34,015 nucleotides of DNA from Culturomica sp. (lineage in GTDB: Bacteria; Bacteroidota; Bacteroidia; Bacteroidales; Marinifilaceae), in the NCBI GenBank assembly GCA_031271755.1, contig JAISVB010000068.1, positions 1 through 34,015 of the forward strand, given 5' to 3'. The number at the start of each line of letters is the position of its first letter. The stretch's first letter is position 1. Under the pieces are notes generated by a model. The model was not told the DNA's origin. It saw nothing but the letters and a program-made list of their open reading frames with translations, and did no database searches. Made by a program: the position numbers and the translations under genes. This document shows, piece by piece, positions 23,815-32,953 of this stretch.

Positions 23815-23852
23815 ATTTTATTTTGTAACTTCGGGAAGAAATTGAAAAGCGT

Positions 23853-25901
23853 ATGTCCAAAAACAAATTCAAAGGAGAACCAACGGTCAAATCCTACGTC
23901 ACCGGAGAGGTGGAACTGACCGCTAAGGGAGCGGCTTACGTGATCTCTCCCGAAAGCAAATCGGACATCTTTGTCGCTTTCCCCAACCTGAAACACGCCC
24001 TCAATGGAGACAAGGTAAAGGTATTGGTATACGCCCGGCGCAAAGCGGAGCGGATCGAAGGGGAGGTTGTCGAGATCATAGAGCGGAAAAAAAGCACTTT
24101 CGTGGGGCTGGTACAGCGGTCGGAGAACTACGCCTTTCTGCTGCCCTCCGGGAAACAGATGCCGTACGACGTTTTCATTCCGTTGAGCCACCTGGGAGGA
24201 GCCAAAAACGGGGACAAAGTGGTCGTACAGATCACGGAGTGGCCGGAACACCAGAAAAATCCGGTGGGCACGGTGATACAGGTGCTGGGGCAGCCCGGCG
24301 ACAACGATACGGAGATGAACGCCATCATGGCGGAGTACGAACTGCCTGTTGCCTTTCCGAAGAAAGTAGAGAAGGCGGCCGAACGTATCCCGGACGAATT
24401 GCCGTCGGATGAGATCGCCCGCCGCCGGGATTTCCGGAAGACCGTCACCTTTACGATAGACCCCCGGGACGCCAAGGATTTTGACGACGCCCTTTCGGTG
24501 CGTGAACTGGGAAACGGTCATTACGAAGTCGGGATACACATTGCGGATGTGAGTTACTACATACAGCCCGATACACTATTGGACAAGGAGGCGTACGCCC
24601 GGGCGACTTCAGTCTACCTGGTGGACAGGACCATCCCCATGTTGCCGGAAAAACTTTCCAACGGCCTCTGCTCGTTGCGGCCGGACGAGGATAAATTCTG
24701 CTTCTCCGCCGTGTTTGAAATGGACGCGGAAGCCAGAGTAACCCACCAGTGGTTCGGCCGGACAGTGATCCGTTCCAACCAACGCTTTACGTACGAAGAG
24801 GCGCAGGAGGTCATTGAAGGAGCGGACGGAAAGTACCGGAAGGAGGTGCTTTTGCTGAACGGGTTGGCGCAAAAGCTGCGGGAAGAACGTTTCCGGGGCG
24901 GCGCCATTGACTTCGACCGGATCGAGGTGAAGTTCAACTTGGACGAAAAAGGGAAACCGTTGGGCGTCTATTTCAAACAGTCGAAGGAAGCCAACAAACT
25001 GATCGAAGAGTTCATGCTGCTCGCCAACAAAAAGGTGGCGGAAAAGATCGGAAAAGGACAAAGCAAGCAGAAGGCCAAGACGTTTGTTTACCGGATACAC
25101 GACAAACCGATGGAGGAGAAATTGACGGATTTCAACCGGTTTGTGGCGAAATTCGGCTACGGATTGAAACTCTCCAGCCGGAAAGCCCTGACAGCCTCCA
25201 TGAACAACCTGATGCAGGAGGTAAAAGACCGTCCGGAACAGAATTTAATAGAGACATTGGCGATCCGTACCATGGCCAAAGCGGTTTACTCCACGGTCAA
25301 CATCGGCCACTACGGTTTGGCTTTTGATTACTACACCCACTTCACCTCGCCCATCCGGCGGTACCCGGACGTGATGGTGCACCGGCTGCTGCAACGCTAC
25401 TTAGACGACGGCCGGTCGGTCAGCCAAGAGAAATACGAAGATATATGCAAACACGCTTCGTCGATGGAACAGTTGGCGGCCAATGCGGAGCGGGCTTCCA
25501 TCAAGTACAAGCAGGTGGAGTTTATGTCGGACAAGATCGGGGAATCCTTTCAGGGAACCATCTCCGGGGTGACACAATGGGGATTTTACGTGGAGTTGGA
25601 TGAATTCAAATGCGAAGGGTTGGTTCCCATGCACGAATTGGAGGACGATTACTATGAATTCGACGAAAAGAACTACTGCATCGTCGGCCGCCATTATGGG
25701 AAACGCTACCAGTTGGGCGACACGATAACCGTCCGGGTAGCCAAGGCCAATTTAGTTTCCCGGCAATTGGATTTTGTGCTGCTCGAAGCCGGGCGCCCGG
25801 TCCGGCAGGAGCGTACCGGATCCGAAGAGTGGCGGGGACGCCGTTCCGGAAAGAAGGGAAAAAAGGTGCAGAAACCGGAGAAAAAGAGGAAAAAACGATG
25901 A
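23853..25901 (+). CDS. rnr: Ribonuclease R (RNB family), short N-terminus
   Basis: 682 residues. RNase R is a processive 3'-5' exoribonuclease that degrades structured RNA and takes part in RNA quality control. It has two cold-shock-type domains (about 1-150), then the RNB catalytic domain with FTIDPRDAKDFDDA (200-213) holding D203, D209, D211 and D212. An S1 domain follows (about 560-645: GVTQWGFYVELDEFKCEGLVPM), then a very basic tail (RRSGKKGKKVQKPEKKRKKR). Relative to typical Bacteroidota RNase R (about 710 or more residues), the N-terminal helix-turn-helix region is missing: an in-frame TAA lies 27 bp before the ATG, so it cannot be recovered upstream. The gene ends in a 4-bp overlap with the next one. 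Confidence 0.92.
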   Translation: MSKNKFKGEPTVKSYVTGEVELTAKGAAYVISPESKSDIFVAFPNLKHALNGDKVKVLVYARRKAERIEGEVVEIIERKKSTFVGLVQRSENYAFLLPSGKQMPYDVFIPLSHLGGAKNGDKVVVQITEWPEHQKNPVGTVIQVLGQPGDNDTEMNAIMAEYELPVAFPKKVEKAAERIPDELPSDEIARRRDFRKTVTFTIDPRDAKDFDDALSVRELGNGHYEVGIHIADVSYYIQPDTLLDKEAYARATSVYLVDRTIPMLPEKLSNGLCSLRPDEDKFCFSAVFEMDAEARVTHQWFGRTVIRSNQRFTYEEAQEVIEGADGKYRKEVLLLNGLAQKLREERFRGGAIDFDRIEVKFNLDEKGKPLGVYFKQSKEANKLIEEFMLLANKKVAEKIGKGQSKQKAKTFVYRIHDKPMEEKLTDFNRFVAKFGYGLKLSSRKALTASMNNLMQEVKDRPEQNLIETLAIRTMAKAVYSTVNIGHYGLAFDYYTHFTSPIRRYPDVMVHRLLQRYLDDGRSVSQEKYEDICKHASSMEQLAANAERASIKYKQVEFMSDKIGESFQGTISGVTQWGFYVELDEFKCEGLVPMHELEDDYYEFDEKNYCIVGRHYGKRYQLGDTITVRVAKANLVSRQLDFVLLEAGRPVRQERTGSEEWRGRRSGKKGKKVQKPEKKRKKR

Positions 25902-27151
25902 GTAAAAGACAGAAAATCCTGCTTTCTTCCGCCTTGGGGATTGTGTTCTTAGTGCTGATCTTTATGCCCAAAGGCTCTTTGTTGGATCGTTCCATGGACG
26001 AAGTGGACATCACCGATTCGGCCGAAGTCCGGGAGATTGTCTACAAATACGGGATACCGGTCGATGATTACCACGTGGATTACGGGGTGGTAAGTAAAAA
26101 CCAGAGCCTCTCCACCATTCTGGTCGCTCACGGATTGTCCGGCCGGGAGATACTCCGGCTGGTCGAATCCTCCAAAGGCGTTTTCGATGTCCGAAAGATC
26201 CGCCCGGGGCAGGCGTACGCCTGTTTTTACCCCCGGGACACAACAGCCCGGATGAGTTTCTGGGTGTACGAAGCGGATCCCCGGAGTTATGTACTGTTCG
26301 ACCTGCGGGATGAGTACAAAACCGAGGTTGTAAATTACCCCGTGGAGTGGATCCGGAAACAGGCTGCAGGGACGGTGGAATCTTCCCTCTGGAACGCAAT
26401 GTCGGTTGCCGGCAGCGATCCAATGCTGGCGGTCGAACTATCACGGATTTTCGGCTGGACGATCGACTTTTTCGGCTTGCAAAAACAGGATGCATTCCGG
26501 GTGATCTACGAACAGGAATCCATAGAAGGCAGAGAGCTTTCGAATTTCCGGGTGCTGGGAGCCGTCTTTACCCAGGCGGACAGCGACTACTACGCTATCC
26601 CGTTTTTTCAGAGCGGCGAATGGATGTACTTCAACGAGCAGGGAAAGAGCCTGGAAGGGGCCTTCCTGAAAGCGCCGTTAGATTTTTTCCGCATCACCTC
26701 CCGCTTCTCCAACAGTCGTTTTCATCCGGTCTTGAAGCGCTACCGTTCACACCACGGGGTCGATTATGCGGCTCCCGTGGGAACGCCTGTCTACGCCATC
26801 GGCGCCGGTACGGTCACAGCGAGGGCATACGACCGAAAAGGCGGCGGGAACTATGTAAAGATCAAACACGCCAACTCCTATGTCACCACCTACATGCATC
26901 TCTCTAAATTCGCCAAGGGATTGAGGGTAGGGCAGAAAGTGGCGCAAAAAGAGACGATCGGTTACGTAGGGAATTCCGGCATGTCGACCGGCCCGCACCT
27001 GGATTTCCGGATACATGAAAACGGCCGTCCGGTCAATCCGCTAAAGATCAAATCCCAGCCCAAAGAGCCGGTCAGGCCGGAGAACCGGGCGGAATTTACC
27101 GTTCTACGGGATTCGGTCGTAAAAGAACTGCGGAGCCTGACTCCTTTTTAG
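25898..27151 (+). CDS. M23 family metallopeptidase with N-terminal membrane anchor
   Basis: 417 residues from the ATG at 25898, overlapping the rnr stop by 4 bp (ATGA). One membrane segment (about 6-24: KILLSSALGIVFLVLIFMP). Residues 60-105 (KNQSLSTILVAHGLSGREILRLVE and RPGQ) resemble a LysM-like/OapA peptidoglycan-binding segment. The C-terminal M23 domain (275-400) has the zinc ligands H285 and D289 (SHHGVDYAAPVGT) and the GPHLDFRI motif. In LytM-type enzymes the last motif is HxH; here it is H367-L-D369, so the third ligand is Asp rather than His. Comparable changes are common in Bacteroidota paralogues. It probably cuts or binds peptidoglycan peptides in the periplasm. Activity is uncertain because of the HxD change. 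Confidence 0.88.
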   Translation: MSKRQKILLSSALGIVFLVLIFMPKGSLLDRSMDEVDITDSAEVREIVYKYGIPVDDYHVDYGVVSKNQSLSTILVAHGLSGREILRLVESSKGVFDVRKIRPGQAYACFYPRDTTARMSFWVYEADPRSYVLFDLRDEYKTEVVNYPVEWIRKQAAGTVESSLWNAMSVAGSDPMLAVELSRIFGWTIDFFGLQKQDAFRVIYEQESIEGRELSNFRVLGAVFTQADSDYYAIPFFQSGEWMYFNEQGKSLEGAFLKAPLDFFRITSRFSNSRFHPVLKRYRSHHGVDYAAPVGTPVYAIGAGTVTARAYDRKGGGNYVKIKHANSYVTTYMHLSKFAKGLRVGQKVAQKETIGYVGNSGMSTGPHLDFRIHENGRPVNPLKIKSQPKEPVRPENRAEFTVLRDSVVKELRSLTPF

Positions 27152-27158
27152 CGGTCGT

Positions 27159-28400
27159 TTACTCCTCGCCGAATGTTTCGGCCTCCTCTTCCTGAATTTC
27201 CGTATCGTCCGGCAACAGGCCGGCCTCCGAGGGGGGCAACGCCTCTACGGTATTCAGCCGGCGCTGGATGGCCCGGGTTCGTTTGCCCATCACCTCTTCG
27301 ATCTGATTGCCGGCGGTCTGGATGTTTTTCTGGGCTTTTTCCAGCAGCCCGCCGAATTTTGTGAATTCGGTCTTTACCGCCCCCAGCACCCGCCACACCT
27401 CGCTGCTCCGCTTTTGGATCGCCAGGGTGCGGAACCCCATCTGCAGGCTGTTGAGGATGGCGGCCAGGGTAGTGGGGCCGGTGACGATGACTTTGTAATC
27501 CCGTTGCAACTGCTCCATCAGTTGCGACCGGCGGACCACCTCCGCATAGATCGATTCGAAGGGGAGGAACATGATGCCGAAATCGGTGGTAAAAGGAGGA
27601 TCCAGGTATTTTTCCCGGATCTCTTTTCCCATCGTTTTGATGGTGGACTCGATGTTTTTCGAAGCCGCTTCGATCCGGGCCGGGTCGTCCGATTCATACG
27701 CTTCCAGCAACTGCTCGTAGGCATCTTTGGGGAATTTAGCGTCGATGGGAAGATACACACACGGGTTGGCGCCCTCCTTGCCCGGCAGCTTGACTGCGAA
27801 CTCCACCAGGGTATCCGATCCCTTTTTGGTCTTCACATTGGCATCGTATTGTTCGGGAGCCAGCACCTGTTCCAGCAGCATCTCCAATTGGATCTCCCCG
27901 ATATTTCCCCGCATCTTGACATTGCTCAGCACTTTTTTCAGTCCTCCCACGTCCCGGGCTAAATGATGCATCTCTCCCAACCCTTTCTGTACGTGTTCCA
28001 ACTGTTTGCCGACCATCTCGAACGACTGGCCGATCCGCTCGTGCAGGGTTTTCTGCAATTTTTCGTCCACCGTGACGCGGATCTCTTCCAGGCGTTTTTC
28101 GGTGTTTTTTACCAACTCCTGCTGCCGTTTGTCCATTTCTGCGAAACGTTCTTTCTGCAACTCTAAGAACGATTGCATGTTGCGGGAGAACATGTTGCTC
28201 TGCTCTTCCCGGTTGTCCCGGGCGGTGTTCCGCAGATCTTCCCGGAAATACCGGAACTCCTCTTTCAGGCTTTTTTCCAACTTTTCCACCTGCTCCGCCA
28301 ACGGAGCGACAGGGATCTCCGGGACTCTGTTTTTCCGGAGAAGCAACAGGAGCATCAACAGGATGTTGGCGCCGAGAAGCAGTACGATCAGTATATCCAT
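27159..28400 (-). CDS. rmuC: RmuC family DNA recombination protein
   Basis: 413 residues from the ATG at 28400 (MDILIVLLLGANILLMLLLL), a membrane anchor at 1-20. The longer frame to 28511 overlaps rlmN and was rejected. After the anchor comes a coiled coil (about 30-160, many E/K/Q/L heptads), then the RmuC domain (about 175-370) with the characteristic LPGKEGANPCVYLPIDAKFPKDAYEQLLEA and FTTDFGIMFLPFESIYAEV stretches, and VIVTGPTTLAAILNSLQMGF. RmuC limits inversions at short inverted repeats and is thought to carry a restriction-endonuclease-like fold; the biochemical activity is not settled. It follows rlmN by 7 bp and converges with the M23 gene (7 bp gap). Confidence 0.93.
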   Translation of the reverse strand: MDILIVLLLGANILLMLLLLLRKNRVPEIPVAPLAEQVEKLEKSLKEEFRYFREDLRNTARDNREEQSNMFSRNMQSFLELQKERFAEMDKRQQELVKNTEKRLEEIRVTVDEKLQKTLHERIGQSFEMVGKQLEHVQKGLGEMHHLARDVGGLKKVLSNVKMRGNIGEIQLEMLLEQVLAPEQYDANVKTKKGSDTLVEFAVKLPGKEGANPCVYLPIDAKFPKDAYEQLLEAYESDDPARIEAASKNIESTIKTMGKEIREKYLDPPFTTDFGIMFLPFESIYAEVVRRSQLMEQLQRDYKVIVTGPTTLAAILNSLQMGFRTLAIQKRSSEVWRVLGAVKTEFTKFGGLLEKAQKNIQTAGNQIEEVMGKRTRAIQRRLNTVEALPPSEAGLLPDDTEIQEEEAETFGEE

Positions 28401-28407
28401 GACCCGG

Positions 28408-29448
28408 TTATTTTTGTTTGTTAGCAAGCTGGCCGCAGGCGGCGTCAATCTCTTTTCCTTTGCTGCGGCGTATGTTGACCACCATGTTGCGGCTTTCCAA
28501 AAAGCGGACAAAAGCGTCCCGCTGCTTCTCCGAAGAAGGGCGGAAAGCGGAGCCTTCTACGGAGTTGTATTCGATGATGTTGATCTTGACGGGAAATTGC
28601 CGGCAATACTCCGCCAGCAGGCGGGCATCCTCCAGGGAGTCGTTGATCCCTTGCAGCAACAGGTACTCAAAGGTGGGACGGGTTCCGGTATGCTCCGTGA
28701 AATATTTCAGGCTTTCCGCCAGGGCGGCCAGCGGGTATTTCCGGTTGACCGGCATCAGGCGGCTCCGCACCTCTTCCCGGGCGGAGTGGAGGGAAACGGC
28801 CAAATGGAAGCGCACTCCGTCGTCGGCCAACCGGCGGATCTGGTCCGGGAGCCCTGCTGTGGAGAGTGTGATCCGGGAGGGGGACATCCCCAATCCGGTG
28901 GGATCTGTCAGGTGGTCGATGGCCGTACGGACATTGGCGTAATTCAGTAAAGGCTCTCCCATGCCCATCAATACGATGTTGGAAAGCAGGGAACCCTGTT
29001 GTTCCGCCTCTTTCCGGGCATCGGTCACCTGGAAAAAGATCTCCCCCACGGTCAGGTTCCGCTTAAAGCCCAAGCCTCCGGTGGCGCAAAAAGTGCATCC
29101 CAGCGGACACCCCACCTGCGAAGAGAGACACACCGTATGCTTTTCCTTTCCGGGGATCAGGACGCTCTCCACCTGCCAGCCGTCCGCCAGGTTCCAGGCC
29201 GTTTTGACGGTTCCGTCCGCAGCCGTCCGCCGGACAGCAACTTCCGGTGCCGGCAGGGAAAAATGGTCTGCCAGCAATTTCCGGCACGCCTGGGAAAGGT
29301 TGGTCATCTCTTCAAAGGAGCGTACCCCTTTCTGCCAGAGCCACTGCCGGATCTGTTTGCTCCGGAAAGCCTGTTCTCCGTTTGCTTTCAGGAAACTTTC
29401 CAGTTCGCCGGCGGAGAGTTCCCGTATGTCTGGGGCGGGTTCGTTCAT
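28408..29448 (-). CDS. rlmN: Dual-specificity 23S rRNA A2503 / tRNA A37 C2-methyltransferase
   Basis: 346 residues. RlmN is a radical-SAM methylase that methylates A2503 of 23S rRNA and A37 of some tRNAs. The cluster triad is C114, C118, C121 in GCPLGCTFCATGGLGFKR. The methyl-carrying C-terminal cysteine is C338 in GKEIDAACGQL, matching E. coli C355. Substrate-binding stretches NIVLMGMGEPLLNYANV and LAVSLHS are present. Cfr, the resistance paralogue, is less likely because of the GEPLLN/AACGQL pattern and the housekeeping setting. The upstream -7-like element (29476-29469) suggests it heads a two-gene unit with rmuC. Confidence 0.96.
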   Translation of the reverse strand: MNEPAPDIRELSAGELESFLKANGEQAFRSKQIRQWLWQKGVRSFEEMTNLSQACRKLLADHFSLPAPEVAVRRTAADGTVKTAWNLADGWQVESVLIPGKEKHTVCLSSQVGCPLGCTFCATGGLGFKRNLTVGEIFFQVTDARKEAEQQGSLLSNIVLMGMGEPLLNYANVRTAIDHLTDPTGLGMSPSRITLSTAGLPDQIRRLADDGVRFHLAVSLHSAREEVRSRLMPVNRKYPLAALAESLKYFTEHTGTRPTFEYLLLQGINDSLEDARLLAEYCRQFPVKINIIEYNSVEGSAFRPSSEKQRDAFVRFLESRNMVVNIRRSKGKEIDAACGQLANKQK

Positions 29449-29468
29449 GGTTGTTGTATTAGATACTG

Positions 29469-29557
29469 CAAAAGTACGATATTATTAAAAAAGTTCCGAC
29501 CAACCGGTAAAAAGTTACGATTCGGCGATTATCGCAAACGATTTAGTTCTATATTTG
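29469..29557. promoter_or_regulatory. Divergent promoters for rlmN and the S46 peptidase
   Basis: Minus-strand TACTTTTG (29476-29469) faces rlmN, giving a short leader of about 15 nt. Plus-strand TATATTTG (29550-29557) faces the S46 gene. Both match TAnnTTTG; -33 elements are weak. Confidence 0.5.
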
Positions 29558-29609
29558 CAGGTATATTGCTGTAAAAATTTCAATTTAATACAAAACTAAA
29601 CGAATTCCG

Positions 29610-31772
29610 ATGAAAAAGATACTGATCAGCGCGTTGGCTTTGCTTTGCTTTGTTGCGGCAAAGGCGGACGAGGGCATGTGGTTGCTGTCGTTGCTTAAAG
29701 AGAAGAACATCGACAAAATGCACGAATTGGGTTTTAAACTCAGTGCAGAGGATATTTACTCCCTGAACCAACCCGGCATCAAGGATGCGATCGTGGGACT
29801 GGGAACCCTCGACCGGCCGTTCCGCCACTTCTGCACGGCGGAGATCGTTTCGCCCAGAGGATTGCTGATCACCAACCACCACTGCGCTTTTTCGTCCATA
29901 CAGGAACATTCGTCGGTGGAACACGATTACCTTTCGGACGGCTTCTGGGCCTATCAAATGTCCGACGAGTTGACCAACTCCGGAATGACCGCCTCCATCC
30001 TGGAGCGGATGGAAGATGTGACGGAACGGGTTTTGTCGGTGTTGGATGAGGAGATGGACGCCGTAGCCCGCGCCACGGCTGTCGACAGCATCGGCGACGT
30101 CATCGTGAAAGAGGCTGTCGAAGGCACTGTATTGACGGGACAGGTGATCTCCATGTTTGAAGGGAATCAGTACTTTCTCTTTCTCTATACGATCTACAAA
30201 GATGTGCGTTTGGTAGCCGCTCCTCCACAGAGTATGGGGAAATTCGGCGGGGATACCGACAATTGGATCTGGCCGCGCCACACCTGTGATTTTTCCATGT
30301 TACGGATCTACACCGGCCCCGACGGGCAGCCGGCCGAATACGCTCCGGAGAATATTCCGCTCAAACCGAAACACCACCTTCCGGTCTCCCTGAAAGGGAT
30401 CCGGGACAACGATTTTGCCATGGTTATGGGATTTCCCGGTACCACGAACCGCTATGCCACCAGTTACAGTCTGGCCACCGTCATGGACGTTATCAATGCC
30501 GTCCGCTACAAAGCCCGGACGGTGATATTGGCTGTGATGAAAGAGGAGATGAGCAAAAGCCCGAAAACCCGGATCCAGTATGCCTCTAAATACGCAAGCT
30601 GCGCCAACTATTGGAAATACTCCTTCGAACAGAACAAGGCGTTGAAGCGGTTGAACACCCTGGGACACAAGCAGGAGATCGAAGCGGAGTTCACCCGCTG
30701 GCTGAACGCGGACGCCGGCCGGAAAGCGCAATATGCGGAGGTGCTCCCGTCGTTGCAGAAAGCTATTGAAGCGTCGCACAAATACGTGGAGGCCGGGGCT
30801 TACCTGACGGAGGCGTTTGCCGGCCCGGAACTCCACCAGTTCGCATACAGTGTATCCGGTTTGCTGGAAGCGCTGTTCGACAAGCAATTACCGGAAACGG
30901 AGCGGGCGGAGATCGTGTCCGATCTAAAGCAGAATGCAAAAGCGTTCTACAAAGATTACAACGTGGAGTTAGACGCCCGGCTCTTTGCCGACCTGTTCCG
31001 GATGTACAGCGATGAGGTGGGCGACGACCTGCATCCGGCTGTCATCGATCTGATCAACCAAAAATACAAAGGGGACTATGCCCGGTTTGCGGAGGAGATC
31101 CGCTTGCACTCCCTGTTCCGCAGCGAAGAGGCTCTCCTTGCTTTCATAGAGAAACCGGATCGCCGGAAATTGGAGAAGGATCCGGCTCTGATCGCCGGGC
31201 AGTCGTACACGGAAATGGCCATTAAATTGGCCGCCTGGAACAAGGAGAACAAAACCGTCATCGGCAAAAACAACCGCCTGTTTGTGCGCGGCCTTTTGGA
31301 GATGGATCCCGGAAAAGCCGTAGCGCCCAACGCCAATTCCACCCTCCGCCTCACCTACGGACGGGTGCGCAGCTACGTTCCCCGGGACGCTGTCTTCTAC
31401 AATTACTACACCACCCTGACGGGCGTTATGGAAAAAGAGGGACCTGCCGGCGGAGAGTTTGAGGTGCCGGCCCGTTTGAAAGAGCTGTACGGCCAAAAAG
31501 AGTTTGCTCCGTACGGAACGGACAATGTGGTCGCCTGTTTCATTACCGACAACGACATCACGGGAGGGAACTCCGGTTCGCCGGTGATCAACGCCAACGG
31601 CGAACTGATCGGTACGGCTTTTGACGGAAACTCCGAGGCCATGTCCGGCGACATCGATTTTGAAGAGAACCTGCAGCGGTGCATCAGCGTCGATGTGCGC
31701 TACGTCCTGTTCGTCCTCGACAAATACGCCGGCGCCCGGAATCTGATCGAAGAGATGACCATTGTGGAGTAA
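29610..31772 (+). CDS. S46 family dipeptidyl-peptidase (DPP7/DPP11 type)
   Basis: 720 residues with a signal peptide (MKKILISALALLCFVAAKA). S46 peptidases remove N-terminal dipeptides from oligopeptides in the periplasm, feeding amino-acid fermentation. The catalytic triad is visible: H91 (LLITNHHCAF), D227 (WPRHTCDFS) and S655 (GGNSGSPVIN). The residue that separates DPP7 from DPP11 is at position 673. DPP11 has Arg there for Asp/Glu P1, while DPP7 has Gly; here it is Gly (TAFDGNSEAM), so hydrophobic P1 preference is expected. The overall length (720) matches DPP11 of Porphyromonas gingivalis more than its 712-residue DPP7. Specificity is thus inferred. A branched-chain aminotransferase follows 42 bp downstream. 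Confidence 0.93.
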   Translation: MKKILISALALLCFVAAKADEGMWLLSLLKEKNIDKMHELGFKLSAEDIYSLNQPGIKDAIVGLGTLDRPFRHFCTAEIVSPRGLLITNHHCAFSSIQEHSSVEHDYLSDGFWAYQMSDELTNSGMTASILERMEDVTERVLSVLDEEMDAVARATAVDSIGDVIVKEAVEGTVLTGQVISMFEGNQYFLFLYTIYKDVRLVAAPPQSMGKFGGDTDNWIWPRHTCDFSMLRIYTGPDGQPAEYAPENIPLKPKHHLPVSLKGIRDNDFAMVMGFPGTTNRYATSYSLATVMDVINAVRYKARTVILAVMKEEMSKSPKTRIQYASKYASCANYWKYSFEQNKALKRLNTLGHKQEIEAEFTRWLNADAGRKAQYAEVLPSLQKAIEASHKYVEAGAYLTEAFAGPELHQFAYSVSGLLEALFDKQLPETERAEIVSDLKQNAKAFYKDYNVELDARLFADLFRMYSDEVGDDLHPAVIDLINQKYKGDYARFAEEIRLHSLFRSEEALLAFIEKPDRRKLEKDPALIAGQSYTEMAIKLAAWNKENKTVIGKNNRLFVRGLLEMDPGKAVAPNANSTLRLTYGRVRSYVPRDAVFYNYYTTLTGVMEKEGPAGGEFEVPARLKELYGQKEFAPYGTDNVVACFITDNDITGGNSGSPVINANGELIGTAFDGNSEAMSGDIDFEENLQRCISVDVRYVLFVLDKYAGARNLIEEMTIVE

Positions 31773-31773
31773 A

Positions 31774-31781
31774 TATGTTTG
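31774..31781 (+). promoter_or_regulatory. Possible promoter (-7) of the branched-chain aminotransferase gene
   Basis: TATGTTTG (31774-31781) matches TAnnTTTG just after the S46 stop codon and 33 bp before the ATG at 31815. No -33 element is obvious. Confidence 0.35.
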
Positions 31782-31814
31782 AAAATAACCAGTAAAACTC
31801 AAAAGGATAAGATC

Positions 31815-32834
31815 ATGAAAAATTTAGATTGGAGTCAGTTGTCTTTCGGATACACCAAAACCGATTACAACGTACGTTCCCGTTACAAGGACGGAAAATG
31901 GAGCCCGCTGGAGGTCAGCGACTCCGAAATGTTGGACATCCACATGGCGTCTACCTGCCTTCACTACGGACAGGAGTCCTTCGAAGGCTTGAAGGCTTTC
32001 CGGGGAAAAGACGGCAAGATCCGCCTCTTCCGGGCGGAGGAAAACGCCAAACGGATGATCAATTCTGCCGATTACATCATGATGCAGGCTCCTTCTGTGG
32101 AACTTTTCACGGAAGCCGTGGCCAAAGCCATCAAACTGAACGAAGCGTATGTGCCGCCTTACGAATCCGGCGCCAGTTTGTACATCCGTCCGTTGCTGAT
32201 CGGGGTAGGGCCGCAGATGGGGGTTGCTCCCGCCAAAGAGTACCTGTTCGTGGTATTTGTGGCTCCGGTAGGCCCGTACTTCAAAGCCGGCTTCAAACCG
32301 GTGAAAATGATGCTGGAACGGGTGTACGACCGGGCGGCCCCGAACGGAACCGGCCACATCAAAGTGGGTGGGAACTATGCTGCCGGGTTGAAGGCGGGCG
32401 TGATCGCCCACGACAAAGGCTACTCTACGGCCATTTTCTTAGATTCTAAGGAGAAGAAGTATATCGACGAGTGCGGGCCGGCCAACTTCTTCGGCATCAA
32501 GAATAAAACCTATGTGACGCCTGCTTCGCACACCATCCTGCCCTCCATCACCAACGCCAGCCTGATGATCCTGGCCGAAGACATGGGCTTGAAGGTGGAA
32601 CGCCGGCCGGTTCCGGTGGAAGAGCTGGAGACCTTCGAAGAGGTGGGCGCTTGCGGGACGGCCGCTGTGATCAGCCCGGTGGGGCAGATCGACGACCTGA
32701 CCACCGGCAAGAGCATCCATTTCGGAAAACCGGGCGAGCCGGGCGAATGGTCTACCAAGTTGTACAACCGCTTGCGCGCCATCCAGTACGGGGACGAAGC
32801 GGACAAGTTCGGTTGGGTAAAAATCATTGAATAA
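31815..32834 (+). CDS. ilvE: Branched-chain-amino-acid aminotransferase
   Basis: 339 residues from the ATG at 31815 (MKNLDWSQLSFGYTKTDYN); a start at 31779 adds a non-family leader. Class IV PLP aminotransferase that interconverts Leu, Ile, Val and their 2-oxo acids with glutamate. The PLP lysine is K183 in HIKVGGNYAA, equivalent to K159 of E. coli BCAT. Other marks are LHYGQESFEGLKAFRG (49-64), the SLYIRPLLIGVGPQMG stretch and ECGPANFFGIK for cofactor phosphate contacts. This is the longer BCAT type II seen in Bacteroidota and eukaryotes. A D-amino-acid or aminodeoxychorismate lyase assignment is unlikely from the NYAAGLKAG block. It lies after the S46 peptidase and is followed by a strong terminator. 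Confidence 0.94.
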   Translation: MKNLDWSQLSFGYTKTDYNVRSRYKDGKWSPLEVSDSEMLDIHMASTCLHYGQESFEGLKAFRGKDGKIRLFRAEENAKRMINSADYIMMQAPSVELFTEAVAKAIKLNEAYVPPYESGASLYIRPLLIGVGPQMGVAPAKEYLFVVFVAPVGPYFKAGFKPVKMMLERVYDRAAPNGTGHIKVGGNYAAGLKAGVIAHDKGYSTAIFLDSKEKKYIDECGPANFFGIKNKTYVTPASHTILPSITNASLMILAEDMGLKVERRPVPVEELETFEEVGACGTAAVISPVGQIDDLTTGKSIHFGKPGEPGEWSTKLYNRLRAIQYGDEADKFGWVKIIE

Positions 32835-32864
32835 CCGGAGATTTTATTTTCCCGGATCAAAATC

Positions 32865-32898
32865 ACGAGGCTGTTCTTTTGAACAGCCTCGTTTTTTT
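32865..32898 (+). terminator. Intrinsic terminator after ilvE
   Basis: CGAGGCTGTTC (32866-32876) pairs with GAACAGCCTCG (32881-32891), an 11-bp stem with a TTTT loop and a T run after it. It separates ilvE from the convergent surface-protein gene. Confidence 0.88.
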
Positions 32899-32953
32899 CT
32901 CTTTTTCGCCGCTGCTCCCGGACATGCTTCCGGAAAGCAACAGGCTTCCGCTT

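Noticed and set aside
25829-25897. Earlier start for the M23 gene
   Set aside because: The extra 23 residues overlap the basic tail of rnr in another frame; the ATGA overlap at 25898 precedes the membrane anchor directly.
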